Assembly (NCBI GenBank): GCA_942493345.1
Contig: OW818695.1
Location: forward strand, 2,170,001 to 2,234,000
Source: GWE2-42-39 sp942493345
GTDB taxonomy: Bacteria; Bacteroidota; Bacteroidia; Bacteroidales; Prolixibacteraceae
DNA length: 64,000 nucleotides
Direction: 5' to 3'
The position numbers and the translations under genes were made by a program. A model generated the notes under the pieces. That model saw only the letters and a list, made by a program, of their open reading frames with translations. It was not told the DNA's origin and ran no database searches. The first letter of the stretch is position 1. Each line of letters begins with the position of its first letter. This document shows, piece by piece, positions 1-9,457 of this stretch.

Positions 1-233
1 TTGGTAACACAGGCGCGTGTAAAAATAGCGCCTTCCTTGGCCAGTCGGTCGATATTCGGGGTTTCATTCAAACCATAACCGTAGGCGCTGATCGCCTGAT
101 AAGCATGATCGTCACTCATGATGTAAATGATATTCGGCCGTTGAGACTCCGCTTTTTGGCTCTGGCATGCACCCAGAAATGCCATGATCCCGATTCCTAA
201 TACTTTCAATGAGTTTAAATAATCACTCTTCAT
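1..233 (-). CDS. Sulfatase, S1 family, lipoprotein (N-terminal fragment)
   Basis: This is the first 77 codons of a sulfatase; the rest lies beyond the left edge. The N-terminus has a hydrophobic stretch ending in a lipobox-like L-G-A-C (Cys23), so the enzyme is probably a lipoprotein. The metal-binding Asp pair (D41-D42, in MSDDH) and the downstream T-P-N-I-D-R-L-A segment are classic for family S1 sulfatases, which hydrolyse sulfate esters using a formylglycine nucleophile. The formylglycine motif itself is outside the window. It is the last visible gene of PUL A, 51 bp after the next sulfatase on the same strand. The D-D-H-A-Y-Q-A wording recalls GlcNAc-6-sulfatase-like subfamilies, but the substrate cannot be settled from this fragment. 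Confidence 0.9.
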   Translation of the reverse strand, partial: MKSDYLNSLKVLGIGIMAFLGACQSQKAESQRPNIIYIMSDDHAYQAISAYGYGLNETPNIDRLAKEGAIFTRACVT

Positions 234-284
234 CGTTTTTAATTTTGTGTATGTGTATTTTTAGAGATTAATCATGTTTCAGAC

Positions 285-1700
285 TCAATTTATAGTTCCG
301 GGCATTGTACCCCTTTTCCTTTCTTTTTTCAATGCTTTCCCGGTTTCCCGGTCATGCCAGTCGGGTGTTAAATCATCGGGGGTTGTGTCGCCCATATTTT
401 TTTGCCAGTTTTCGAGCAAATCTCTCATCTCATTTAATTTTTTCTGAAACGATGGTACCGAGGCAATATTCAATAATTGCTGGTCATCGTTTTTTAAACC
501 GAAAAGCTCTTCCGCTGGCCGGGGTACAACAAAGACATCGGCCTGCGCGGGGGTTAATTTTCCTTCATCGCGAAGCTGGTTCAATGCGTGTTGTGTTGCC
601 GATCCTTTTGAATCGGCAGGTCCGCAATTACTTAAATTCGGCCGGGCATTCAAAACATAGAGAAAATCTTTTGTACGGATCATTCGCTCGTGAGCTTCGT
701 AATCGTGCCAGTTGTGTTCCGAGAAAACAGCATTTCGCACCTCTGCCGCCGGATTCTTCAATACAGGCAAAAAACTTACACCCTGGTATTTCTCAGGAAC
801 AGCAACTCCTGCCAGTTCCAAAATCGTTGGTGCGATGTCGATAGAACTGATCAGACTTTCGGTTGTACCTCCTTTTCGTTTGATCATTTCCGGGAAAAAA
901 ACAACAAAAGGGGTTTTCATCCCGCTGTCGTAGACCCGGGTTTTACACCGCGGAAATGGACGGCCGTTGTCTGCCATTACAATAATCAAGGTGTTTTTCA
1001 GAACTCCCTGTTTGTCTAATTCTTCCCTTACTTTTCCGATATAATAATCGAAACGGGCAATCTCGTTGTAATAAGATGCCATGTCTTGCCGGGTTTCCGG
1101 TGTATCAGTAAAATATACAGGAACTTTGATTTTTTTCGGATCGTGGGTTATTTTAAATGTATCGGCACCCCATGGGCGATGAGCATCGTGGGAGGCCAAC
1201 CAGAAAAAGAAAGGTTTGTCTTTTGGGCGTTCTTTTAAAAAACGGACCCAGTTGTCTTCACCGCCGTCGCCATTTTTGTAGCCGTTGTTGTCGGTGTAGC
1301 GGTCGAAAGCCCGGTGCGTGGCCGACCCCATGTGCCATTTGCCCGCATGAGCAGTATAATAGCCGTTTTCTTTCAGCAATAACGGAAAAGGAATTTCCGA
1401 TTCCGGCAATTCAGTATGTAATTCGGCTGCCCCGTTGGAATGCGGGTATTTTCCCGAAATAATACTGCAACGGCTGGGACTGCACGAACTGGCCGTTAAA
1501 AAGGCATTGGTAAAACGTAACCCATCGCTGGCTAACTTGTCGATATTGGGGGTTTTTACCACTTCGTTCCCGTAACAGCCAAAGTCGTCCCAGCTAATGT
1601 CATCGGCAATGATAAAAACAAAGTTGGGAGATTGCTGAGCTTGCATCGGCTCGGTAATTAAGAAAAGAGGGATTAAAGGAAGAAAGTTTTTATAATTCAT
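285..1700 (-). CDS. Sulfatase, S1 family (heparan N-sulfatase-like)
   Basis: This 471-residue secreted sulfatase has a signal peptide (about residues 1-22), the Asp pair in I-A-D-D (D33-D34) and the formylglycine motif C73-S-P-S-R. The Cys is converted by a maturase to formylglycine, which attacks the sulfate ester. The wording around the motif (S-S-C-S-P-S-R-C-S, then H-S-N-G) resembles the sulfamidase (SGSH) branch of S1. That is family resemblance only; the true substrate could be an O-sulfated sugar. It sits between two further sulfatases on the same strand (56 bp from the upstream one), so it is almost certainly in the PUL A operon. No sulfatase-maturating enzyme is encoded in this window, so maturation must come from elsewhere in the genome. 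Confidence 0.93.
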   Translation of the reverse strand: MNYKNFLPLIPLFLITEPMQAQQSPNFVFIIADDISWDDFGCYGNEVVKTPNIDKLASDGLRFTNAFLTASSCSPSRCSIISGKYPHSNGAAELHTELPESEIPFPLLLKENGYYTAHAGKWHMGSATHRAFDRYTDNNGYKNGDGGEDNWVRFLKERPKDKPFFFWLASHDAHRPWGADTFKITHDPKKIKVPVYFTDTPETRQDMASYYNEIARFDYYIGKVREELDKQGVLKNTLIIVMADNGRPFPRCKTRVYDSGMKTPFVVFFPEMIKRKGGTTESLISSIDIAPTILELAGVAVPEKYQGVSFLPVLKNPAAEVRNAVFSEHNWHDYEAHERMIRTKDFLYVLNARPNLSNCGPADSKGSATQHALNQLRDEGKLTPAQADVFVVPRPAEELFGLKNDDQQLLNIASVPSFQKKLNEMRDLLENWQKNMGDTTPDDLTPDWHDRETGKALKKERKRGTMPGTIN

Positions 1701-1756
1701 TTCCTTGCATGTAGTTTATTTTAACGGGAACGGATTTGATGTTGAATCATCAATTA

Positions 1757-3226
1757 TCAGTTACTTACACGTCCCGGTTCCCTTCTGTTTTTACCGGGGT
1801 TATTCGTTAAATCGTCTCCAAGGTCTTCTCTTGCCTGTTCTGCCAGTTTTGTCAACTCTTCAACAATTTCGGGATAAAGTTCTTTCACATCGTATCGTTC
1901 CCCCGGATCACGCCGCATGTCGTAGAGGGCTAGTCCCGATTCTGCTTCCTTGGTTTGTCCGGGAAAGCCGTTATTGCCGGGCATCATTCCTGAATACGAC
2001 CGGTGTTTATGCGGAAGTACCAGTTTCCATCCGCCTTTTCGCACTGCTTCCAGGCTGTTTTTCTGATAGTAGTAATAAAAATATTCGCGTGGATTCGCGC
2101 CGGGAACTGCTTTCATTAACGAGAGAATATTTACCCCGTCAATTTTTTTCTCCGGAAGAGGCGATCCTGTAATTGTTGCCAGTGTTGGCAAAATATCGAT
2201 GGTGGATGCAATTTGGTTGCAAATTTCTCCTTCGGGAATCACACCCGGCCATTTCATGAGACAGGGAACACGCTGCCCTCCTTCGAAGCTGGTTCCTTTG
2301 CCTTCGCGCAATCCGGCAGTTGATCCGGCATTATTGCCAAAGTTTAACCATGGACCATTATCAGAAGCAAAAATAATTAGTGTATTATCAGTTAATTTAT
2401 TTTCTTCCAGTGTTTTCATGACTTGTCCCACCGACCAGTCGATTTCCATGATTACGTCGCCATATATTCCCTGTTCGCTTTTTCCTTTAAATTTATCGGA
2501 AACCGCCAGCGGGACATGTGGCATGGAATGAGCCAGATAAAGGAAAAACGGATTTTTCTTATTCCGTTTGATAAAATCGATCGCTGTTTCGGTATAAAGA
2601 GTTGTTAATTCAGTCTGGTCTTCCAGCGTTTTCAGTTCTTTAATTTTCTCATTATTTCTGATTAACGGCAATTCAGGATAATTCAGTTTTCGTTTGTATG
2701 ACTCCGGGATGTTGCGGGTTCCATCGTAATAAACAGGCCACATGTCGTTTGAATAGGGAAGACCCAGGTATTCATCGAATCCCTGCTGAAGGGGTAAAAA
2801 CTGTTGGGGACGACCAAGATGCCATTTACCAATTGCTGCGGTTTTGTAATTTTTCTTTTTTAAAACTTCGGCAATTGTTTCTTCCTCTGGATTTAATCCG
2901 ATTTCGGCAGTGGGCATTAATGCCCCGCTAATGCCCACGCGGTTTGGATAACAGCCAGTCATCAAACCGGCTCTTGAAGCGCTGCACACGGCCTGTGCGG
3001 CATAAAAGTTGGTAAAACGTATTCCCTGGCTTGCTATTCTGTCGATATTTGGAGTTTTGTACTGGGTAGCGCCAAAACAGCTCAGATCGCCGTAACCCAT
3101 ATCATCGATAAATATAAGCACAACATTGGGTTGCTGTGTTTTCGGGCTTGTTCCAGTCTGTCCGGCAATTGCCAGTCCCGATAAGAAAAAGGAAGCCCCG
3201 GTTAAAAGGTTAGATAGTTTGGACAT
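1757..3226 (-). CDS. Sulfatase, S1 family (arylsulfatase/GALNS-like)
   Basis: This 489-residue sulfatase has an N-terminal signal peptide (about 1-22), the metal-site Asp pair D41-D42 (F-I-D-D-M-G-Y-G-D-L) and formylglycine motif C81-S-A-S-R followed by G-C-Y-P-N-R-V-G. The usual core is C-x-P-S-R; here Ala replaces Pro, a variant still accepted by radical-SAM (anSME-type) maturases. The overall wording matches the arylsulfatase A/GALNS-like half of S1, typically exo-acting on sulfated hexoses or hexosamines. It differs clearly from the neighbouring sulfatase, so the two probably remove sulfate from different positions or sugars. It is separated from the upstream GH43 gene by about 495 bp without a convincing gene, so it may also have its own promoter. 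Confidence 0.93.
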   Translation of the reverse strand: MSKLSNLLTGASFFLSGLAIAGQTGTSPKTQQPNVVLIFIDDMGYGDLSCFGATQYKTPNIDRIASQGIRFTNFYAAQAVCSASRAGLMTGCYPNRVGISGALMPTAEIGLNPEEETIAEVLKKKNYKTAAIGKWHLGRPQQFLPLQQGFDEYLGLPYSNDMWPVYYDGTRNIPESYKRKLNYPELPLIRNNEKIKELKTLEDQTELTTLYTETAIDFIKRNKKNPFFLYLAHSMPHVPLAVSDKFKGKSEQGIYGDVIMEIDWSVGQVMKTLEENKLTDNTLIIFASDNGPWLNFGNNAGSTAGLREGKGTSFEGGQRVPCLMKWPGVIPEGEICNQIASTIDILPTLATITGSPLPEKKIDGVNILSLMKAVPGANPREYFYYYYQKNSLEAVRKGGWKLVLPHKHRSYSGMMPGNNGFPGQTKEAESGLALYDMRRDPGERYDVKELYPEIVEELTKLAEQAREDLGDDLTNNPGKNRREPGRVSN

Positions 3227-3721
3227 TGGGTTTATGTTGTTTAAAAGTTAATTTTCGCAGGCGTATGATCTGTGAAAGTAACAAAAATAACAATCCCCCA
3301 AAATTAAAAAAATAAACAGGAACAGAGTAAAAATTACCCAGTTCTGCGCGGTTGTAATTATCAAGCAGGATTCGATGTAAGCAAACAAGTAATAAAACGA
3401 AAAAACAAAGGCAACAAATTTCTTTTTGAGGCGAATTTTATTTACCCTGAAAATCAACGACGAGCGGGATTTCTTTGGTAATATTGATGTTCCCAAACTT
3501 CTTTGTTCCCAAACGGTTTAGTGTGAACCGGGCAAGTTTCACTTTTAAACAGTTGATTTACTTCATTTTATTAGTATATTTTTCTAACGCGTAGCATTGA
3601 CATTTTTTAAATAAAAAATCGCTGTATCCATTGTTCTATAAGGCTTACAGAAGTTTTTCAAATTCACTTTTTACCTCCAATGCGTAATTTGGGTTTATAA
3701 AACCGGATCCGGGGTATGTAT
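3227..3721. other. Gene-poor gap between sulfatase and GH43
   Basis: This AT-rich stretch lies between two minus-strand PUL A genes. A hydrophobic 82-codon open frame (3248-3496, minus) is present, but it lacks recognisable motifs and I do not call it a gene. No clear terminator or promoter was identified. The gap is the longest interruption within PUL A, so the sulfatase trio could be a separately transcribed subunit. Confidence 0.5.
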
Positions 3722-4681
3722 TTATTTGTCCAGGTTTTGGTTTGTGTATGTTGGGCCGTCGGAATATATTTTCCCATTCTCGTAGAAAATTCTGTCGATT
3801 CGCGGGTAGCGGGCAGTAAAAGCGGTATCCCAACCGTGGTAAACAATCCAGTCTTTGCCTGTTTTGTCTTTAAACATGGCATGATGTCCCGGTCCTTTCA
3901 CCATTTCGTTTGAAGAAAGGATGGTATCCGGTTGTTCTGAATATGGTCCTTCCGGCGAATCAGCAATCGCGTATCGTACATGATAGGTTTCATTATCCCA
4001 CCCGCCGCAACTGTAAGTCAGATAGTATTTTCCGTCATGCAATTGCAGAAATGGGCCTTCCTGCCATCGGTGGTGACTGATTATTTGTTTCGGTTTTCCC
4101 TCAAGTTCGGTTGGTGAAATCATTTTGTCCATATAAATCTGTCCGGCTTTCAAACTGTCTTCATTCAACCATTCGGCGGTGTAAAAAAAGTAGCGGCTTC
4201 CGTCTTTGTCTTCAAACATATGTCCATCGATTGATGCATGTTTTACTACCCGGCCTATATTTTTATATGGACCTTCGATCCGGTCGGCAATTGCCAGACC
4301 AACCCGGTTCCCTGAGTTGTGGGGGGAATACTTTGGAGATGCCGTATAATACAAATAAAATTTTCCGTCGATCTTAGATACTTCCGGAGCCCAAAAATGT
4401 TTGTAATTCCAGTCAGCCGTATCGCCATTGGCAACTGCCCCGGCTACAAACTCCCATTCGCCCAGGGTTTTTGAGCGGTGAATGGGAATGTATCGGCCAT
4501 CTTCGGCCATTCCGGTTGCAAAAAGATAATAATAACCGTCCTCAAAAAGGATACAAGGATCAGCCAAATATTTACCAATAATCGGGTTCGTGTACGTTAA
4601 ATCGACTTTCTTTTTGGGTTGACCAAAACTTAAACAAAAAATGGTAATGATCAGCATTCCCAAACACAACCTGCTATACAT
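3722..4681 (-). CDS. Glycoside hydrolase family 43, secreted
   Basis: This 319-residue, single-domain GH43 five-bladed beta-propeller enzyme has a signal peptide (about 1-20). The three family residues are visible: general base D41 (L-A-D-P-C), the pKa-modulating Asp D152 (S-I-D-G-H) and general acid E208 (W-Q-E-G-P). The blade motif F-W-A-P-E-V with G-K-F-Y-L-Y-Y follows about 55 residues after the base. GH43 enzymes are inverting hydrolases acting mostly as alpha-L-arabinofuranosidases, beta-xylosidases or exo-beta-1,3-galactanases; the exact activity is not readable here. It lies 58 bp downstream of the GH31 gene in PUL A and probably trims side chains before or after the alpha-galactosidase and sulfatases act. 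Confidence 0.92.
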   Translation of the reverse strand: MYSRLCLGMLIITIFCLSFGQPKKKVDLTYTNPIIGKYLADPCILFEDGYYYLFATGMAEDGRYIPIHRSKTLGEWEFVAGAVANGDTADWNYKHFWAPEVSKIDGKFYLYYTASPKYSPHNSGNRVGLAIADRIEGPYKNIGRVVKHASIDGHMFEDKDGSRYFFYTAEWLNEDSLKAGQIYMDKMISPTELEGKPKQIISHHRWQEGPFLQLHDGKYYLTYSCGGWDNETYHVRYAIADSPEGPYSEQPDTILSSNEMVKGPGHHAMFKDKTGKDWIVYHGWDTAFTARYPRIDRIFYENGKIYSDGPTYTNQNLDK

Positions 4682-4739
4682 GAGTATTTTGTTTTTAGTT
4701 TTTTTTATTTATTAAAACTCCGTCCGAAAACAAGTTCTG

Positions 4740-7142
4740 CTATTGGACGGTTATCACTTCTTTTTTCCGAATATCGTGTTTCGATATCGTAATTTTAAAA
4801 ATGCCTAAATTATCAATCTGCCAGTTATCGGTCTGTTGTCCGTTAATTAAAACTGTTTCAGGTTTTTTATCTAAATGAATATTGATCAAATAGGTGCGTT
4901 CCGGTGAAATTCCCCGATATTCTCCTTCGCATGGATCAATGCAAAATTCGGTTTTCCCTTTTTCCCGGATGCATTCGAAGCGGGTTTTGGCAACGGCCCT
5001 TTTTTCATAATCAAATGAAATGCCGTCATCTTCGTACAACGTATAGCTGCTTTTTTGATCCGGATAAATATCCAGTATTAACGTGTCGATTGGAGTATCG
5101 CCAATAAACTGTTTGATTGGTTGATATGGGATGATTGCTCCCTTTCGAACAAACAATTGCCCACCCCTGTTTTCAGGAATTGTACAAGCCAGTGTTTGTT
5201 CTCCGCCAAAAGATTGTCCGGTCCAATAGTTAATCCAATTGCCTTTGGGCAGATAGATGGAATCGCTAAAAACACCCACCAAAAGATTCTCGCCAAACAT
5301 GTACTGAGAAACCATATTATCCACTTTCCGGTCATCGGGGAATACCAGCGGCATAGCCCTCAAAACAGGCATTCCGGTCTGGGTGCCTTCAATTGCCGCA
5401 GAATAAATATAGGGGAACAAGCGGTTTCGAAGCTGGGCATAAAACCGATACGTTTCCTTTTCTCCGGGAGATAAATACCAGGGATGAAAAATAGCGTACC
5501 AACTGTTTATTTGTACCCAGGGCAGGAAAAATCCAAAGTGCAATCCTTCCTTCAAATCGCAGGCTTCGAGTACATCGACCGAAGAGTTTAAAAAACCACT
5601 CATGCTCAGGTTCAACTGATCGTATAAAGCAAGTTTACCGCCGCCATTGTCGCCGCTGGTAGAAGCTCCCCAATGCTGCGAACCGGCATATCCGCCGCAA
5701 TAATGATGAAAAGAGCGAATTCCGGAATGGTTGCGGAAAGTTGTGTACATCTGTTTGGAAAGCAAAACCTGGTTCAAATTGTGCATCTCTTTATCGGTAT
5801 ACCCGTTGTAATATTTCCGGTCGGGATGTTCATCCAGGGTTCGTCCCGGGTCTAGTTTAAAACCATCGACTCCCTGATCAATAAACCTTGTTAAATGCGG
5901 GAACCAGTGCTCTTCTCCCGATAAGGGGCTACCTGACTTTTTTGCCAGATAATCTTCTTCTTCAATGCTTAAATCGTGGTCGATGCAAAGCCACAAGCCA
6001 AGTTTGTAACCCAGGTTATGCAACCTCGAAACGAACAAATTGGGCGCTTCGTATTTTGGAAATCTCGTTTCCTCCCAAAATGGCTCGGCCGGGAATTTTT
6101 TATAATCCCAATTTTTAGAGGTTGAAAAATCATAATATTTCGCCATCCATTGTGGTTCCAGCCAAAAGATATCGCATGGAATTTTTGTTTCCCGGAAACG
6201 GATGGCATTATCCAGAATGTCAAACTGATCTTCCATCATATTTCCGCCAAAAGCCAGACCATAGGCCCATTGCGGCAATAAATATGGTTTCCCGGTAACG
6301 GTTGTATACTGATTGATGATTTCAGGCATGGAACTGCCCGGCATGAAATAAAAATCGAATGTTCCGTCGGTATTATAAATACAAAGCCGGTCATCGCGAA
6401 AGCGGCCGATGTCAAAATAGTTTTTCGAGGTTGTATTGTTTAAAATTCCCCAGCCGGACGAACTCATGATGAAAGGCATCGGGATTTCTGTTTTCTGATA
6501 CGTTGCCCACATTCGCAGAACTTCTCCGCGGTGTTGAATATTTTTCCGGCTGGTGCTTCCTCCACCGTAAAAACGTTCATCGTTTTTCAGCGAAAACGAC
6601 ACCACCGTTGCCTTGCTCAAATCATCAATTTCCGTAAATTCACTTTTTTCGCCGGTGTACTTACTATCGCCAATAATACCACCGCCCTTTTCATTTTTTC
6701 CGAAGTAGGTATTTAAAGATTGCCCCAGTTTTTTTGAAACTTCCGAATCGTTTTTCTGAAAACGAATCTGTTCGATAAACACATGCCCGGCGCTGTCTTT
6801 CACGGTAATGTCTCCGTTTGCTTCATTAATTATAAATTGATATCCGGAAGTTTGTATTCGTTGATTTCCATCTTTTTTACTTACCTTGTTGTCAGCCTGT
6901 TTCCAGTCTGTTTTTATAATCCCATATCGCTCCATTAACGATTCAGGGAATTCATTTTTTTCTGATAGCCGGATGCGAAAAATTTGATCCGAACAGGTTT
7001 GAAACTGCAAAAATGATCCATTTTCTAGTTTTAGAATGATTGGATGATTCGGAACAACGGGTTCGGCAAAAAGCTGTGTTTTCAGCAAAAAGCAAAAAAC
7101 GACGATAAGCAAAAACCGGATTTTGTACTTTTTTAGGTTCAT
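4740..7142 (-). CDS. Glycoside hydrolase family 31, secreted
   Basis: This 800-residue retaining alpha-glycosidase has a signal peptide (about 1-26), an N-terminal beta-sandwich, the GH31 (beta/alpha)8 barrel (about 285-600) and C-terminal beta domains. The catalytic nucleophile is D431 in D-G-F-K-L-D-P-G-R, and the acid/base is D498 in A-S-T-S-G-D-N. GH31 includes alpha-glucosidases, alpha-xylosidases, sulfoquinovosidases and alpha-galactosidases. The W-L-E-P-Q-W region (328-333) does not obviously match the standard alpha-xylosidase or alpha-glucosidase signature, so specificity is left open. It starts 12 bp after the GH36 stop, indicating cotranscription in PUL A. Confidence 0.93.
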   Translation of the reverse strand: MNLKKYKIRFLLIVVFCFLLKTQLFAEPVVPNHPIILKLENGSFLQFQTCSDQIFRIRLSEKNEFPESLMERYGIIKTDWKQADNKVSKKDGNQRIQTSGYQFIINEANGDITVKDSAGHVFIEQIRFQKNDSEVSKKLGQSLNTYFGKNEKGGGIIGDSKYTGEKSEFTEIDDLSKATVVSFSLKNDERFYGGGSTSRKNIQHRGEVLRMWATYQKTEIPMPFIMSSSGWGILNNTTSKNYFDIGRFRDDRLCIYNTDGTFDFYFMPGSSMPEIINQYTTVTGKPYLLPQWAYGLAFGGNMMEDQFDILDNAIRFRETKIPCDIFWLEPQWMAKYYDFSTSKNWDYKKFPAEPFWEETRFPKYEAPNLFVSRLHNLGYKLGLWLCIDHDLSIEEEDYLAKKSGSPLSGEEHWFPHLTRFIDQGVDGFKLDPGRTLDEHPDRKYYNGYTDKEMHNLNQVLLSKQMYTTFRNHSGIRSFHHYCGGYAGSQHWGASTSGDNGGGKLALYDQLNLSMSGFLNSSVDVLEACDLKEGLHFGFFLPWVQINSWYAIFHPWYLSPGEKETYRFYAQLRNRLFPYIYSAAIEGTQTGMPVLRAMPLVFPDDRKVDNMVSQYMFGENLLVGVFSDSIYLPKGNWINYWTGQSFGGEQTLACTIPENRGGQLFVRKGAIIPYQPIKQFIGDTPIDTLILDIYPDQKSSYTLYEDDGISFDYEKRAVAKTRFECIREKGKTEFCIDPCEGEYRGISPERTYLINIHLDKKPETVLINGQQTDNWQIDNLGIFKITISKHDIRKKEVITVQ

Positions 7143-7154
7143 TGATTCAAAATT

Positions 7155-9341
7155 TTAGTTTTCAACGATTTTTATCACCACACTTTCGCTGCGGGCATAA
7201 ACCATCGGGTTAAATCCAACCGTCATTAAAAAATCTCCGGAATAAACCTGCCCTTCATCTATTGCTGGTTTTGTTCCCGGATACAGATTCATTTCCTTCA
7301 GTTTATATTTCTTTGCAGGATCTAATCCCTTCAGTTTTACCGGTAATTTACTTCCTTTGTCATACCGGTTGTTCACCAAATAACTAAAAATTACACCTCC
7401 CGATTTATCTTCATTCACATACATCAACGAAGCAAAATCGTTTTCCCATGGATTTGCCAGACGGTACTGATCTCCATGCCAGATAATATCTTTCAACTCA
7501 TTGTAATTTTTGATTGCCTGCTGACAAAATTCCAGGTCGTTTTTTCCCAGTTCGCCAACCACAATATCGAAACCCAGCTTGCCCATCATGGCTACATCCA
7601 CCTTGTATTTCATGGACTGATTGCCCCAGTTGGTCACATGGCACGACATGCTCAATGCCGGGTAGAAGTATGAATATTCCCATTGAATAAAAATACGGTC
7701 GAGCGGATTGGTGTTGTCGCTTGGCCAGAACTCGGTAAAATATTGCAAAGCAGCATAATCGACCCGGCCTCCCCCCCCGGAACACAGCATCATTGGGACT
7801 GACGGGTGTTTTTCGCGAATTTTCTTCAACACGCTGTAAAGGCCCCGCACATAGTCGATATACAAATGCGATTGTTTTCCCAAATGCGCCGAATAAGCAT
7901 TGTAAATAACCGCGTTGCAATCCCATTTTACATACGCTAAATCCGGGTTTTCTTCAAACAAACCGTCAACGACGCTGAATACAAAATCCTGCACTTCCGG
8001 GTTACTCAAATCCAACACCAACTGGTTGCGAAAATAATATTCTTCGCGATCGGGCTGTTTGATTACCCAGTCGGGGTGCTGCAAATACAACTCGCTTTTC
8101 GGATTGACCATTTCCGGTTCAACCCAAATGCCGAATCCAACGCCATTTTTTGTGGCCTCTTTTACCAGCGACGAAATGCCGTTGGGAAGCTTTTCGCGGT
8201 TGGGTTGCCAATCGCCAAGCCCGGCCCGGTCATTGTTTCGCGGATATTCATTTCCAAACCAGCCGTCATCCAACAAAAACAAATCGACTCCCAGTTTCTT
8301 TGTATCCTGAATCAACTCAAACAATTTTTTTTCGTCAAAATTGAAATAGGTAGCCTCCCAGTTGTTTAGTAAAGTCGAGCGGTCACCATTTCCATTGCAT
8401 ATTTTGTAATCTTTTGCCCATGCATGCATTTTACGGCTGGCTTCCCCTTTCCCGTGATGAGCCAGCAGGTATAAAAATTCAGGCGTTTGAAATTCCTCGC
8501 CGGGAGCCAACGAATATTCAGAAGCGAAATTATTCATTCCCCCGATTATCCGCAGGTTGTTCATGGGGTCCATCTCCAAATCGATGCGGAAATTTCCACT
8601 CCATTCCATGGCCCCGTATAACACGGTTCCTTCGTCTTCCGTAGCCGGTTTATCCATCGAAATCATAAATACCGACGGCTGGTATAAATTAGCCCTTGTT
8701 CCCAGCTTCGAATCGAGTGTTCTGATGCCATGTGTCAATTTTGAAACTTCGGGCTGCATCTCTTTTCCCCATTGTCCGTGGTACTGTGTCAACCAGAATG
8801 CTTCGGCTTTTAAACACAAATTTGCCGAGGCAAACTTGTGCAACGTCACGTTTCCACTCTCCTTGTGGCGAATTACCGACCATTGCTCGATGAGGTCTTC
8901 TTTGTAATATGATTTATAAAACAAATCAACCTGAAAAGGATAGACCGGATCTGCAAGAGTGATTTTCAGCAGCGAAACATTCTCATCTGTTTTTTCAAGC
9001 TGATGGGTTACATATCTTAAAACGAGCGAAGTATTTCCGTCGGCATGAGTTACAGCAATTGCCGGTTCGGTCAGATTCGTCGATCCGGAGGGAGTATATG
9101 CAGATTGCAACACCCCTGAATCGTCTGACGACCTTTTAAATTGCCCGGGCACCAGCGCATATTCGTCAGTATTACTGAGTTTTTTTCCGAAGTAGATGAT
9201 ATCTACCTGTTTATTTTTTTTAACCTGAAGAACAAGTGCATTGTTGCTGGTTTCAACCGGAATGGTTGCGGACTGTGAATTGGCTGTTACCGAAACAATC
9301 ATCCCGGTAAAAAGGATGATTGCGAATGAAATACTTCTCAT
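7155..9341 (-). CDS. Alpha-galactosidase, GH36
   Basis: This 728-residue secreted GH36 (Melibiase) has a signal peptide (about 1-21), an N-terminal beta-supersandwich (about 30-320) and the catalytic barrel. The nucleophile D474 lies in Y-V-K-W-D-C-N, the C-S-G-G-G-G-R motif spans 520-526, and the acid/base is D542 in F-W-P-S-D-N-T. The motifs D-D-G-W-F-G (358-363) and W-V-E-P-E-M-V (406-412) complete the bacterial alpha-galactosidase signature. Length is normal for bacterial tetrameric GH36 enzymes. Expected role: release of terminal alpha-linked galactose from the imported or surface-bound glycan. It follows SusD by 116 bp and precedes GH31 by 12 bp. Confidence 0.95.
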   Translation of the reverse strand: MRSISFAIILFTGMIVSVTANSQSATIPVETSNNALVLQVKKNKQVDIIYFGKKLSNTDEYALVPGQFKRSSDDSGVLQSAYTPSGSTNLTEPAIAVTHADGNTSLVLRYVTHQLEKTDENVSLLKITLADPVYPFQVDLFYKSYYKEDLIEQWSVIRHKESGNVTLHKFASANLCLKAEAFWLTQYHGQWGKEMQPEVSKLTHGIRTLDSKLGTRANLYQPSVFMISMDKPATEDEGTVLYGAMEWSGNFRIDLEMDPMNNLRIIGGMNNFASEYSLAPGEEFQTPEFLYLLAHHGKGEASRKMHAWAKDYKICNGNGDRSTLLNNWEATYFNFDEKKLFELIQDTKKLGVDLFLLDDGWFGNEYPRNNDRAGLGDWQPNREKLPNGISSLVKEATKNGVGFGIWVEPEMVNPKSELYLQHPDWVIKQPDREEYYFRNQLVLDLSNPEVQDFVFSVVDGLFEENPDLAYVKWDCNAVIYNAYSAHLGKQSHLYIDYVRGLYSVLKKIREKHPSVPMMLCSGGGGRVDYAALQYFTEFWPSDNTNPLDRIFIQWEYSYFYPALSMSCHVTNWGNQSMKYKVDVAMMGKLGFDIVVGELGKNDLEFCQQAIKNYNELKDIIWHGDQYRLANPWENDFASLMYVNEDKSGGVIFSYLVNNRYDKGSKLPVKLKGLDPAKKYKLKEMNLYPGTKPAIDEGQVYSGDFLMTVGFNPMVYARSESVVIKIVEN

Positions 9342-9457
9342 ACTAAACGTATTTTTTAATTCTACATATTTTTAAACAAAATTTTCAGGCCACGAACAAA
9401 GTATGTCCGTCACCTGAAAATCTGTTAAGAGAATGCAATCTACGCTATTTTTTTAAA

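Noticed and set aside
3248..3496. 82-codon hydrophobic open frame on the minus strand
   Set aside because: Low-complexity, AT-driven composition, no motif, no operon position; most likely chance.
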